The notes under the pieces were generated by a model that was given only the letters and a program-made list of their open reading frames with translations, did not search any database and was not told the origin of the DNA. This document shows positions 7,459 to 16,108 of a DNA stretch of 42,014 bases, piece by piece. Each line of letters opens with the position of its first letter. The stretch's first letter is position 1. The DNA comes from an uncultured SAR324 cluster bacterium (lineage in GTDB: Bacteria; SAR324; NAC60-12), in the NCBI GenBank assembly GCA_902513935.1, contig CABXOR010000008.1, forward strand, positions 1-42,014. The letters run 5' to 3'. Both the position numbers and the translations under genes were made by a program.

Positions 7459-8769
7459 ATGTCTCCGCCTTATAAAAGTTATTTGCAAGTTTTTTCTGAA
7501 CTGGAGCAATGGGGAAGTTACGAAACTAGTGCTCAACCACGCGACATCAGTAAATTGGGAGGCATCCGGCTTTTACTTAAAGATTTGGGGAATCCAGAGA
7601 GAGCATTTAAGATTATCCACATTGCCGGAACCAACGGCAAAGGCCTGACCGCAAAAATGATCAGCCGATTATTATGTATTCAGGGATTTGCCACAGGTTG
7701 CTACACATCTCCACATTTGATTGATATTAGAGAGAGGATCGCTCTGAATGATCAATATGTTTCAAAACATATCTTTGTACAAAGTGCATCCCTCGTTTTG
7801 GAAATTGCACGCAGTTACAAAGGATCACCATACCTTTCATATTTTGATGTTTTAACAGCAATTGCTTTTCATGTATTCATGGCAGAAAACATGGAGTGGG
7901 TTGTCCTGGAAACCGGATTGGGTGGACGAGCAGATTCTACCAATGTGACTGACAAAAAAATATGTGTTTTGACAAGAATTGGTTTGGATCATATGCAAGT
8001 TCTTGGCAGAAGTTTGAAGGAAATTGCGGCTGAAAAAACTGGAATCGCCCGCACAGGAATTCCAGTAATAATTGCACCGCAAGCGACTGGATTAAAACCT
8101 TGGCTGCAAAAACACTTCAACAGTGAAAACGTTCCTGTTTATTTTGTAAATGATTTTTTCCATGAGCAGTTTCTAGAAGCAGGCATTACTGCCAATTTTA
8201 TTCCAATTCCATGGCTGGAATGTTTTAAGACAAGTTTATGTACAATGCAGGTATTGTTTAACGAAGACAGATTAAAGAAACAAATCTGGTTTGAAGCCGT
8301 CAAAAAAGTAAAATTAGCTGGTCGTCTAGATTTACGGCAGAATGTTACTTGGAGCAAACATTCCCTCGACTTCAAAACCATGCTGCTGGACGGAGCCCAT
8401 AATCGTGATGCCCTGATGGCGCTTTCAGAATACATCTCAAAGAACAATCTTATACCATTTACACTGATTTTGGGAATGGCCTCTGACAAATTGGATGATA
8501 CACTGCGGCCTCCTCTAGTGGAATTGTGCTCGCAAGCTGAGAAATTGATTATTACGCCGATTCCATCACCAAGAACAGCAAGCCCAGAAATGATGGGGAA
8601 ATTTTTAGATGAGTGCGGTGCATTGGCGCATTCTCCTGAAATAAAGGATGTCAATTCTGCAGAAGAGGCACTGAAAGTTTCTTTAGATTATCGGGAACAA
8701 CCGGTTGTCGTTACAGGATCGATTTATTTGGTAGGGCTTGTTTTGCAGATCCTTGAAAAACTAGCATAG
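7459..8769 (+). CDS. folC: Folylpolyglutamate synthase / dihydrofolate synthase
   Basis: FolC joins glutamate to dihydropteroate (or further glutamates to folates) using ATP, by a Mur-ligase mechanism. The 436-residue length is typical. Motifs: P-loop AGTNGKGLTAKM (about residues 56-67), TSPHLIDIRERI, ETGLGGRADSTNV, the IGLDHMQVLG segment, EIAAEKTGIARTG with the carbamylated-lysine-type region, and LLDGAHNRDALMAL in the C-terminal domain. One oddity is that the P-loop serine of the usual GTNGKGS is leucine here, followed by threonine. It starts with ATG 7459, 135 bp after hflC, and probably has its own promoter. Confidence 0.93.
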   Translation: MSPPYKSYLQVFSELEQWGSYETSAQPRDISKLGGIRLLLKDLGNPERAFKIIHIAGTNGKGLTAKMISRLLCIQGFATGCYTSPHLIDIRERIALNDQYVSKHIFVQSASLVLEIARSYKGSPYLSYFDVLTAIAFHVFMAENMEWVVLETGLGGRADSTNVTDKKICVLTRIGLDHMQVLGRSLKEIAAEKTGIARTGIPVIIAPQATGLKPWLQKHFNSENVPVYFVNDFFHEQFLEAGITANFIPIPWLECFKTSLCTMQVLFNEDRLKKQIWFEAVKKVKLAGRLDLRQNVTWSKHSLDFKTMLLDGAHNRDALMALSEYISKNNLIPFTLILGMASDKLDDTLRPPLVELCSQAEKLIITPIPSPRTASPEMMGKFLDECGALAHSPEIKDVNSAEEALKVSLDYREQPVVVTGSIYLVGLVLQILEKLA

Positions 8770-9443
8770 TTCTTAAAAGGATTAAAGCATATGAATATAA
8801 TTAATTGATATTATAATATATTATTTAATATGAGTAACAAAATTGTAACAATTTTGCCACAAAGAAAGGACAATCAAGAACCAGTTTAGTAACGGGTTTT
8901 GGTTGGAATAGGGACTGATTTGATCAAGTGTTACCGAATTACACTGAATATCAGGGCTGATAGACACCTATATGGACCCCTGATAATTTGCCTCGTGCGT
9001 ACGTGTAGTGATTTTTTTCTTGCGGTCAATTCCACCTCTGGCCACCGCAAAATAGTCAATATTTTCTGTGATTAATTCCAAATCATTGTTTTATTTACAA
9101 GTCTCCATAATTCTGCCAATTATTGCCAGTATGTCCTAAAAATGGCTAACGGTCTTGCATTTATTGCTAAATTACTGCCAATTATTTTCTTTACTTAGTA
9201 CAAGATTTTTCAGTAAAAAATATACTCCAGATACCTGAGTTAGTTTCTTCATCAGCTTCCAACTAAATAATACTTTAAACTAACATGAGAGACTTGCTTT
9301 GCAGTAATTCAGAACATTTTATCAGAGCATAATCTTACTGCAAACTAAAAGCATTATAATCCACTCTGCGCTAAAATGGCTTTTCTCCTGAAGACGCTTC
9401 TGCTAGAAAAATAGGAGAACTTTAAAACTTAATTTAATGGTTA
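8770..9443. other. 674-bp non-coding region with palindromes
   Basis: No credible coding frame or RNA gene is visible here. It contains a perfect 9-bp inverted repeat with a 1-nt centre (8838-8856), an 8-bp stem with a long loop (8949-8956 with 8978-8985), and two copies of CTGCCAATTATT at 9113-9124 and 9175-9186. The right end presumably carries the promoter of the DUF3187-like gene. It may include decayed mobile DNA. Confidence 0.5.
8838..8856. repeat. Perfect palindrome CAAAATTGT-A-ACAATTTTG
   Basis: Two 9-bp arms pair exactly around a single A. The compact dyad lies about 70 bp after the folC stop. It has the shape of a dimeric repressor operator; as a terminator it would be weak because the stem is A/T-rich, and there is no U-tract after it. 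Confidence 0.5.
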
Positions 9444-10451
9444 ATGAAAAATTTATTTCTGTTTGGATGTTTCATCTTTGGATCTTTAGTACATGCTGCT
9501 GAATGTAATAATCCAATGCTACATCGTAACCAACAGCCAATGTCAGGAATTTTTCTTGAATTGACTCCGCTCAAACCTTGTACTCTCGAATCAGGTTTTT
9601 ACAAAATAGAGACAATGTTTCAGGCCAGTAACACAATAATTATCGACCCCCCGGGCGAACTCTCTGCTTCACGCATGATTCTGGATCATGAACGCTGGGA
9701 ACAGACGCTTGTTTTCCGGATTGGAACAGGGTTTAAAACTGATTTTGGACTGACTTTACGTTACGTAGAAGAAGGTCCAGGTAACTGGGACAATATTTTG
9801 CGGGAATATCACGACATAACCGGTTTGCCCTATGAGGCCCGTAAATCTCAACAGAACGTTGAATACCGTTATTGGCAGTATAATCCGGATACTAAGGAAA
9901 AAATTGAGACAACATCACCTCAACGTGGAATTGGAGATATGGTGCTTAGTTTTCGTCATGAGTTGGGAAAAATAAAAATCTGGGAAAATCCAATTCGATG
10001 GGGTTGGCGCATTGAGTCCAAGCAGCCTTCACGTTCCGATTTGCCCACAATCAGTTCCGGGAACTCGGATGTCGGCATCGGATTAATTGCTTCTACTTCA
10101 GGAAATATTAGCGGCTTTCCCTCAGCATTTTGGCTGAACATCGGTGCTGTACGTCCGGGAAATACAAAGCACAAAGTTTATCCGCAAAAACCAACCTTTT
10201 TTAGTGGTGGAACTGGAATTAATGTAGATCTTTCAAACACTTGGAATGCTGTTGTGCAAATTCTAGGTGCATCTGCACGATATGAAGTGCCTGCTTCAGT
10301 ACGTGGATTAAACCACCGGCAAACGATACTTGTAATCGGGCTGCGTCACTTAATTGGTTCTCACAGTTTCTCTTTGGGATTCACTGAAGATATTGACTAT
10401 TATTCATCTGAAGACGTCAGCCTTTTGATTGGCTGGCAGTTTTCCAGCTAA
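9444..10451 (+). CDS. DUF3187-like exported, probable outer-membrane protein
   Basis: A 335-residue protein with a signal peptide (MKNLFLFGCFIFGSLVHA, cleaved near HAAEC). The mature part is rich in alternating polar/aromatic strands (SGFYKIETMFQASN, WEQTLVFRIGTGFKTDFGLT, NVEYRYWQYNPD) and ends with strand-like segments HSFSLGFTEDIDYY and VSLLIGWQFSS, as expected for an outer-membrane beta-barrel. The layout is that of DUF3187, a family of unknown role; that name is from recall and less certain than the location. It stands alone between two non-coding regions. Confidence 0.7.
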   Translation: MKNLFLFGCFIFGSLVHAAECNNPMLHRNQQPMSGIFLELTPLKPCTLESGFYKIETMFQASNTIIIDPPGELSASRMILDHERWEQTLVFRIGTGFKTDFGLTLRYVEEGPGNWDNILREYHDITGLPYEARKSQQNVEYRYWQYNPDTKEKIETTSPQRGIGDMVLSFRHELGKIKIWENPIRWGWRIESKQPSRSDLPTISSGNSDVGIGLIASTSGNISGFPSAFWLNIGAVRPGNTKHKVYPQKPTFFSGGTGINVDLSNTWNAVVQILGASARYEVPASVRGLNHRQTILVIGLRHLIGSHSFSLGFTEDIDYYSSEDVSLLIGWQFSS

Positions 10452-10537
10452 ACCTGTTGTTGAATTTGCCGTGTTGAAATAGCTTATGTTTGACAATTAA
10501 ATATATAAATACCTCAGTAGAAGCTCTAAACGATGTA

Positions 10538-10864
10538 TCAGGAAGGTAAATTCTGCTTTTGACAAGTAAACATACAGGGTTGATTTTTGAAGATGTATTG
10601 CCATGCATCATCAAATGCCTTCTCTTTGGCCTCAAGACTCAAATCAACTGCATAAAATGTTTGGTATTTCTCTGTATTATTATCTGAATTACTTCTCTCA
10701 TCGAAACCCTGCAGATAGAAAAAGTTTTGCATGGGGGCAACCTCTATGTCAAAGAAAAGCTCTCTTTCAGAATCTGGTAGTTCAACGACCTCAGTTAAGT
10801 AAAGTTCAGGATTTTGGCTTTTTACTTGGTAAGCACGTGCCTTGAACAACCGTAGGCTCTCCAC
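10538..10864 (-). pseudogene. Fragment of a TM0106-type RecB-like nuclease gene
   Basis: About 80 codons resemble the middle of TM0106-family proteins, which carry a RecB-like nuclease followed by an RNase H-like exonuclease domain. The recognisable part runs from ARAYQVKSQNPELYL through LPDSERELFFDIEVAP (the FFDIE motif carries the metal-binding acids of the exonuclease fold), then FFYLQGFDER, FYAVDLSLEAKEKAF and DDAWQYI, after which the frame ends in unrelated sequence. The intact family has several hundred residues, so both ends are missing. It abuts a moaA fragment at about 10850-10860. Confidence 0.55.
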
Positions 10865-11009
10865 CTGTTAATCTTATCTTGCAAACACCTAGTTCTGGTA
10901 AAGCTTTAACTAGTCTTGATATTTCTTCAACAGACAAAAAACTTCTTCTATCTCCTAGATTTTTTATAACCTTGAGGTAAACAATATGTACATCTAAAGT
11001 TGCATACAT
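10806..11009 (-). pseudogene. moaA: Fragment of moaA (GTP 3',8-cyclase)
   Basis: The segment 10854-10943 encodes FLSVEEISRLVKALPELG followed by VCKIRLTGGEP, which is the MoaA block just after the radical-SAM cysteine motif (usual form: eI-x-RLV-x-x-x-x-x-LGV-x-K-x-RLTGGEPL). The CxxxCxxC cluster before it and everything after GGEP are missing, so no functional MoaA can be made. The frame then runs into the nuclease fragment. This is a scar of molybdenum-cofactor gene loss or rearrangement; whether an intact moaA exists elsewhere is unknown. Confidence 0.68.
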
Positions 11010-11076
11010 CAGTAATAGACAATCTTATATAAGGAATTATTCTATCAAAGTTATAGTATTAAACTAATGGGAGAAT

Positions 11077-11694
11077 ATGTTACGTTATCAAATAAAAAAA
11101 ATACTTGGCATCACTTTATATTTGACAGTATTCCAATATAGTAATGCTGCTCCTGTATTTGCGGATTCAATTGGTGCTTCTTTTATTCTTTTGACCGTTC
11201 ACACCAACCCTGGCATACTCGCCTTAAGGGAACAATATCCTCGCAAAATTGATGCAAAAGGCAAATATGTATTCACACCTGGTGTTGAAGGCTACTATCA
11301 ACAACAGTTTGCATCAAGCCCCTTGAAGATGAACTCAATGCGTTTCGCTATTGGTGCAGGTTATGATTGTGCTGATATGAAATTCGGATATATGCATTGG
11401 GGAGGACGTTGGGTTTTCCCGTGGACAGACCAACTCCTTCTTGATGTTGGTCTAGGTCCCTCACTCATTTTTAGAGAATCTTGGAAAAAAAGATTTGCAG
11501 AACTAGTTGCTGATGAGGAAGGTTTCTGGGTTGAATCCGATGAATTTATACCAGGATATCAGTATAAATGGCTGATCGGGGGGAATTTGGAATTACAATA
11601 TGAGTTTGCTACAAATTGGCATGCTTATTGGGCAGTAGTGCCTGCAATCAATATTTTGGTGATTAATTCTATGGGAGTAAAATATTCATTCTAG
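11077..11694 (+). CDS. Probable outer-membrane protein, unknown
   Basis: A 205-residue protein with an N-terminal signal region (basic start MLRYQIKKILG, hydrophobic core, cleavage near SNAAPVFA). The rest is strand-rich with many aromatics (KFGYMHWGGRWVFPW, QLLLDVGLGPSLIFRES, LELQYEFATNWHAYW) and ends in GVKYSF, a C-terminal phenylalanine typical of outer-membrane barrels recognised by the Bam machinery. No family is recognised. A GGGAG ribosome site sits five bases before the ATG. The gene lies directly beside the moaA fragment. Confidence 0.65.
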   Translation: MLRYQIKKILGITLYLTVFQYSNAAPVFADSIGASFILLTVHTNPGILALREQYPRKIDAKGKYVFTPGVEGYYQQQFASSPLKMNSMRFAIGAGYDCADMKFGYMHWGGRWVFPWTDQLLLDVGLGPSLIFRESWKKRFAELVADEEGFWVESDEFIPGYQYKWLIGGNLELQYEFATNWHAYWAVVPAINILVINSMGVKYSF

Positions 11695-11853
11695 TGAAAG
11701 TTTTTATCAAATATAGTGGACCCCATAAATGAGACAATGTGCTAATAAGTATAGCTCTTTTGAGAACCATAATATTTATCTGGACAAGGCCTCTCTAAGA
11801 CAAAATTAACATATCCCCCCTTTATGTTGTTATTTTTTTTATAGGTCTTTTTC

Positions 11854-12792
11854 TTAAAAGGAATATGTCCATGAAATACGTGTTATTCCTCCCGGCATTC
11901 CTACCTTTGACGGTAATTCTTCTCCGCGGTCATTATAAGTTGAGTCGTAGACTGTCGAATCGATGATGGTGTTTGTCGCAAATGGGTTGTCTATGAATTT
12001 ATTTTTTCCAGGGAATAAAAATTCCAGCATAAAACCAAAACTGTCTCCTCCGGATGCAATCCCCATTCGCCTAAACGGCAGCGTTCCACTTGAACCGCTG
12101 AGTTCAGTCTTTGTGCTTGAAGCATATTCATAAATTGTGGGATCCTCGCGTATTCCATATCTCAAAGTACTTTCAACTCTTGACAGTCCGAAGCCCATAA
12201 AAATATCCAGGTCGTCTGGTCTTGGTACTCCGAATGGATGAAGTGAGGCAGAAAACATATAGAAATGAGAAGCCATACGCAACAGAGGTGTTGCATATGC
12301 TGGATCGGCACCTTGAGTGGCTGCCCTGACTTTTATATCATCCAGCCAAATATTTGTGTAGGCAAAGGTCAAGCCGATGCCAACATCGTAATCTGTAGGA
12401 AGTATGTATTCCAGGGAAAAAGAAGGCAGTCCCTTTAGAAATGGGATATTGCTGAATAATTTGGTTAAAAAACCGTCTTTACTGCCGTGCTCATCGTCAT
12501 TTTTATTGTAGATATTAGGAGTTAAATTGTTTTTTTCTGGATCAAGAGTTGTCAGGCCAAAAAACCCTTTTCCACCTTTGAACCGGTTTGTACCAGTCAT
12601 TTGATAAAAAGGATGTAAATCATCACTGCTGAATGTCTGATGAAGGATCTCCCAAAAACCAATACGCCATGCAGCTATACTGCCTACTGTTTGCACGGCT
12701 TCTTCTTCCTGAGCATAAGTACCAGGCACAAGCAATAGCAGTATAATTACTGCAGGTACAACTTGCTTTCGTAAGATTTTTTGGAACAACAT
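11854..12792 (-). CDS. Probable outer-membrane beta-barrel protein, unknown
   Basis: About 312 residues from ATG 12792 (the frame is open to GTG 12798, but ATG is preferred). A signal peptide (MLFQKILRKQVVPAVI onward, cleavage near GTYAQ) is followed by strand-rich sequence: FSLEYILPTDYDVGIGLTFA, YMFSASLHPFGV, DIFMGFGLSRVESTLRYG, FGFMLEFLFPG, and the terminal RISWTYSF with C-terminal Phe. These suggest a surface porin-like or assembly protein. No family is recognised. It is 83 bp downstream of the HAD hydrolase on the same strand. Confidence 0.65.
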   Translation of the reverse strand: MLFQKILRKQVVPAVIILLLLVPGTYAQEEEAVQTVGSIAAWRIGFWEILHQTFSSDDLHPFYQMTGTNRFKGGKGFFGLTTLDPEKNNLTPNIYNKNDDEHGSKDGFLTKLFSNIPFLKGLPSFSLEYILPTDYDVGIGLTFAYTNIWLDDIKVRAATQGADPAYATPLLRMASHFYMFSASLHPFGVPRPDDLDIFMGFGLSRVESTLRYGIREDPTIYEYASSTKTELSGSSGTLPFRRMGIASGGDSFGFMLEFLFPGKNKFIDNPFATNTIIDSTVYDSTYNDRGEELPSKVGMPGGITRISWTYSF

Positions 12793-12875
12793 GAACACAT
12801 CAGAATCATCAAAAATAAAAATCCGAGTAGTACATCATCAATTCGGAAAAATCCAAATAGTTCAGGTAGGTTTGG

Positions 12876-13478
12876 TTATCGAGCGGGAATAATATTGGAT
12901 TTTTCAAGTACATCACTCCAATCTTTGGCCCTGCGAATTTCCGGGTGCTCAAAATCATTATTAAAAGGCCGGGACATCAACCAAATTTCTGCATCTGGGA
13001 ATGATTCACGAACATTGAGACAATTGTCTGGATGATCATCCACAAATAGAATTTTTTCTTCTTCTTGCTGTAATTTCTGGATAACATCCGCTTTTGTCTG
13101 TACTGGATGGCCGTCATAATTTATAAATCCGGCACAGTGTGCAGAATCAAATTTGAATCCTGCATTTCTTAAATTCGATTTTCTACGTTCCAGACAATCC
13201 GGGGGTATATTTGTGATAAAATGTACTGGATATGCCCCAAATTTAGCATTGAAATGTTCCGGATCAACCATTGGCTGGAGTTGTTCAAATTCTGGACTAT
13301 GGACAAAAAAATCCCATCCTTCCGTAACTTGCTCCTTTGTCAGTAAATCAGAGAACCAAAAACTTTTGGATGAAAAATAATCAGGAATATCTAATTGAAA
13401 ATAATCTTTGATTGCCTTCATGAAACCACCCTCAAAGTCCAACAAAACACCATCTACATCAAAAAAACTACTATACAT
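12876..13478 (-). CDS. HAD-superfamily hydrolase (nucleotidase-like)
   Basis: A 200-residue cytoplasmic phosphatase of the HAD fold. Motif I is FFDVDGVLLDF (DxD at residues 7-9, nucleophile first), motif II is VHFITNIPP, motif III lysine is in QTKADVIQKL, and motif IV is ILFVDDHPDNC with paired acids. The small helical cap between motifs I and II, and the LMSRPFNND tail, recall 5'(3')-deoxyribonucleotidases, but the substrate is not settled. It starts at ATG 13478. The 521 bp upstream are non-coding. Confidence 0.82.
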   Translation of the reverse strand: MYSSFFDVDGVLLDFEGGFMKAIKDYFQLDIPDYFSSKSFWFSDLLTKEQVTEGWDFFVHSPEFEQLQPMVDPEHFNAKFGAYPVHFITNIPPDCLERRKSNLRNAGFKFDSAHCAGFINYDGHPVQTKADVIQKLQQEEEKILFVDDHPDNCLNVRESFPDAEIWLMSRPFNNDFEHPEIRRAKDWSDVLEKSNIIPAR

Positions 13479-13999
13479 TTTATTTCTTCTGCGGGAATAC
13501 TAAATTAAAGGGCTTAGAATAAGTTGCATGAACACAAAGTCTGCAATGTTAAATTTGTACAAAAAATATTAAAATTAAAAAAGAAGGGATTAACCGGAGG
13601 TTATCTTGATTCAAGCTTGTTTCACCCCAGTTAGATATAATAGTGACCAGACATCTTCCAACCTTAGTCTGCATCGATTTTCCTGGTATATGGAATCTTT
13701 CAACATTTTGAAGAGAGGAGCTGAAAACCAAGATTTCCCTAATACACCACAATGCTTTTGCGGGGGTGTTCTATGTTTTCGCCAGTCTATTGTGAGACTA
13801 CATAATATTTGGCGACTTAAAAAGGTTAATTCATTCTAAAGAATTTCTTAACAAAAGTAAAGCTTTATTGTATGAAATTGAACTACTCATCGACAGTAAA
13901 ATGTAAATCATCTGGAAATGTGTGGTTAGAATAAACTGAGAAAAGAACTGAGATGAAATATTTGTCTTTTAGTGGCATTTAATTTTCTGATACAATTAG
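13479..13999. other. 521-bp region without a recognisable gene
   Basis: Short frames of under 80 codons occur on both strands but give low-complexity or unlikely products and lack starts with ribosome sites. No RNA gene, terminator with U-tract or insertion-sequence end was recognised. It separates the minus-strand HAD gene from the plus-strand M50 gene and so should hold both promoters. Confidence 0.5.
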
Positions 14000-14689
14000 G
14001 TGCAAAAGTCCAAATTATCTATCCCCGATCACACGTTTCTGCTGCTAGAATCATCTGTGTTATTTAGCCTGCCACCACAAGTTTTAATCATTCTAGTTTT
14101 CTGTTTGATATTTGCTCTCACTTTCCATGAGTTCGGCCATGCTTATGTAGCCCATCTTTGTGGAGACGACACTGCAAAAATTGCTGGTAGAATGACACTG
14201 AACCCTATCGTTCATTTAGATCTCTTTGGCAGTATAATGTTGCTCATGGCAGGTTTTGGCTATGCCCGTCCGGTGCCGGTTAATCCTAGAAATTACCGTA
14301 TCAGTAATGCAGATTTTTATGTTGCTTCTGCGGGGCCCATTATGAATTTACTGTTAGGATTTGTTGCTGCTTTTTTGTTTCGCTTTCTGGCACTGAATAA
14401 CTTGACAGTACTGGCTGGAGTACCAGTACTGGAAATCCTTTACCTGTTTATTTTAATTAATTTTAATCTTTGCCTTTTTAACTTAATTCCACTTGGCCCA
14501 CTTGACGGGAATTCAGTGTTTCCTCAATTTTTACCTACAGACTTGAGAAGACGTTTCCAGAACTGGAATTACCGTTATGGCTCACAGGTCTTGATAGTGT
14601 TGGTATTGTTAAGTATGTTTTTACCGGGATTCAGTGCTTTCAGCTGGATTTCGAGCATAAGTAAAAGCATGATTAGCAAACTTCTTTAG
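14000..14689 (+). CDS. Site-2-protease-type M50 family membrane metallopeptidase
   Basis: About 229 residues, a polytopic membrane zinc protease. The zinc site HEFGH lies in a helix (ALTFHEFGHAYVAHLCGD), followed by GRMTLNPIVHLDLFGSIMLL and the second ligand region NLIPLGPLDGN (LDG motif), matching the short rhomboid-neighbour class of M50 peptidases that lack a PDZ domain. Such proteases cut membrane or signal peptides; the substrate is unknown. The annotated start is GTG 14000 and there is no better nearby ATG before the first helix. It is 63 bp before the glutamate-cysteine ligase on the same strand. Confidence 0.85.
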   Translation: MQKSKLSIPDHTFLLLESSVLFSLPPQVLIILVFCLIFALTFHEFGHAYVAHLCGDDTAKIAGRMTLNPIVHLDLFGSIMLLMAGFGYARPVPVNPRNYRISNADFYVASAGPIMNLLLGFVAAFLFRFLALNNLTVLAGVPVLEILYLFILINFNLCLFNLIPLGPLDGNSVFPQFLPTDLRRRFQNWNYRYGSQVLIVLVLLSMFLPGFSAFSWISSISKSMISKLL

Positions 14690-14752
14690 ATTGCCTATTT
14701 TCAACTTTTGAAATCCTCAGACACAACACTAAATGTTTTTTAATAATTACAA

Positions 14753-16108
14753 ATGACGCTTGAAGAATTAAAATCACTTTTCCTAGGGTATTGCCGTAAA
14801 GAGGACGGTGCTCCAGACAAACAACTTTTTGGCTTGGAGTATGAAAACTTTGTGATGGCTCCTAACAATGAAGACGGTGAAGAATGTTTCCACCCCTTAC
14901 CTGTTGAAGGAGAATTCGGAGTTTTCAGGGTTTTGGAAAATTTAGTAGAACTGACCCAAAACAGTGATGATCCACTGGAAAAAGTATATGAAAAAGACAT
15001 GCTTTTAGCACTGATTAGTCCTGCAGGATCAAAAATAACGGTTGAGCCTGGAGGGCAAATTGAACTTTCTGATGCACCAAGAAAATCTCTTTTAGATGCA
15101 TATAACTCATTCCAGGATTATTTAAAGCTGCTTGAAAAAGCGGTTTCAGATTTTAAAGGAAAGCTTTTGTTTCAGGGCGTGCAGCCGGTCCATTCTTTGG
15201 AGACATTACCGTTTTTTCCAAAAAACCGTTATAAGATTATGTTTAAACACATGTTAAGAACCGGTACACTCGGCCAATGTATGATGAAAGGATCTTCTGG
15301 AGTACAGGTCAGTATTGATTATGCTTCCTTAGAGGATTTGCAGAGAAAATTTATTTTTCTGAATCGCCTCTCGCCTTTTTTGACTGCTATGTTTGCTAAT
15401 AGTCCTTTGAATGCTGGGAGTCCCTCCGGTTTTCTTTCTTATCGCTCACATATTTGGGAGAACACGGATAATTCACGTTGCGGTCTTCCTGAAATATTTT
15501 TAAGAGACAGCTTCCGTTTGGAGGACTACATCAATTGGGCATTAAAGGCAGCACCATATCATTTGATGCGTGAAGGTGAAATTGTGGAGACAACTGATTG
15601 GAATTTCAAACAACTTTTAGAAGGGGAACATCCGGATCTAATAATTACTCCTGAAGACTGGGAAGATCATTTAGGAATGTTGTTTCCAGACATCAGAATT
15701 AAATATATCCTGGAAGTGCGTGTTGTTGACAGCGTACCGCCTAAATATACAATGGCGATTCCAGCATTAATAGGAACATTGCTCTATAATGAATCAGCTT
15801 TTTCTTCCGCACAATCTTTACTAATGGACCTGCCGCAGGATGAATTCCAATTGTATAAAAAAGCGGCTGCAAAGGATGCATTGCAGGCAGAAGTTAATCA
15901 AACTAACTTTGCAAAGACAGGAAGGAAACTAGCAGAAATCGCCCTGCAGGAACTTGGTTCAAAAGATGAAAATTGGTTTCTGCCTTTTTTTGAAGAATTC
16001 ACCAAAGACGGTCGATCTCCGGCAAACGAGACTCTGGACCAGTTCTGGGAATGTGGAGAAGGCCCGGACAAGTGGCTTGCTAAAGTCTTAAACAATCCGG
16101 ATTACTGA
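14753..16108 (+). CDS. gshA: Glutamate-cysteine ligase, plant/alphaproteobacterial type (GCS2)
   Basis: Catalyses ATP-dependent gamma-glutamylcysteine formation, the first step of glutathione synthesis. At 451 residues it matches the plant-type family. Motifs: LFGLEYENFVM near residue 27 (start of the catalytic fold), TVEPGGQIELSDAP (about 97-110), MLRTGTLGQCMMKGSSGVQV, SIDYAS, and NSPLNAGSPSGFLSYRSHIW with NTDNSRCGLP, which form the substrate and metal sites of the GCS2 family. It starts at ATG 14753. Its TGA overlaps the stop of convergent fliM by a few bases. No gshB was found in the window. Confidence 0.92.
   Translation: MTLEELKSLFLGYCRKEDGAPDKQLFGLEYENFVMAPNNEDGEECFHPLPVEGEFGVFRVLENLVELTQNSDDPLEKVYEKDMLLALISPAGSKITVEPGGQIELSDAPRKSLLDAYNSFQDYLKLLEKAVSDFKGKLLFQGVQPVHSLETLPFFPKNRYKIMFKHMLRTGTLGQCMMKGSSGVQVSIDYASLEDLQRKFIFLNRLSPFLTAMFANSPLNAGSPSGFLSYRSHIWENTDNSRCGLPEIFLRDSFRLEDYINWALKAAPYHLMREGEIVETTDWNFKQLLEGEHPDLIITPEDWEDHLGMLFPDIRIKYILEVRVVDSVPPKYTMAIPALIGTLLYNESAFSSAQSLLMDLPQDEFQLYKKAAAKDALQAEVNQTNFAKTGRKLAEIALQELGSKDENWFLPFFEEFTKDGRSPANETLDQFWECGEGPDKWLAKVLNNPDY

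Noticed and set aside
8138..8654. Minus-strand frame of 171 codons inside folC
   Set aside because: It is antisense to a well-supported folC with all motifs, and its product has no recognisable features.
13549..13839. Two short frames on opposite strands in the 521-bp gap
   Set aside because: Products look random, with no ribosome site and no recognisable domain; neither is supported as a gene.
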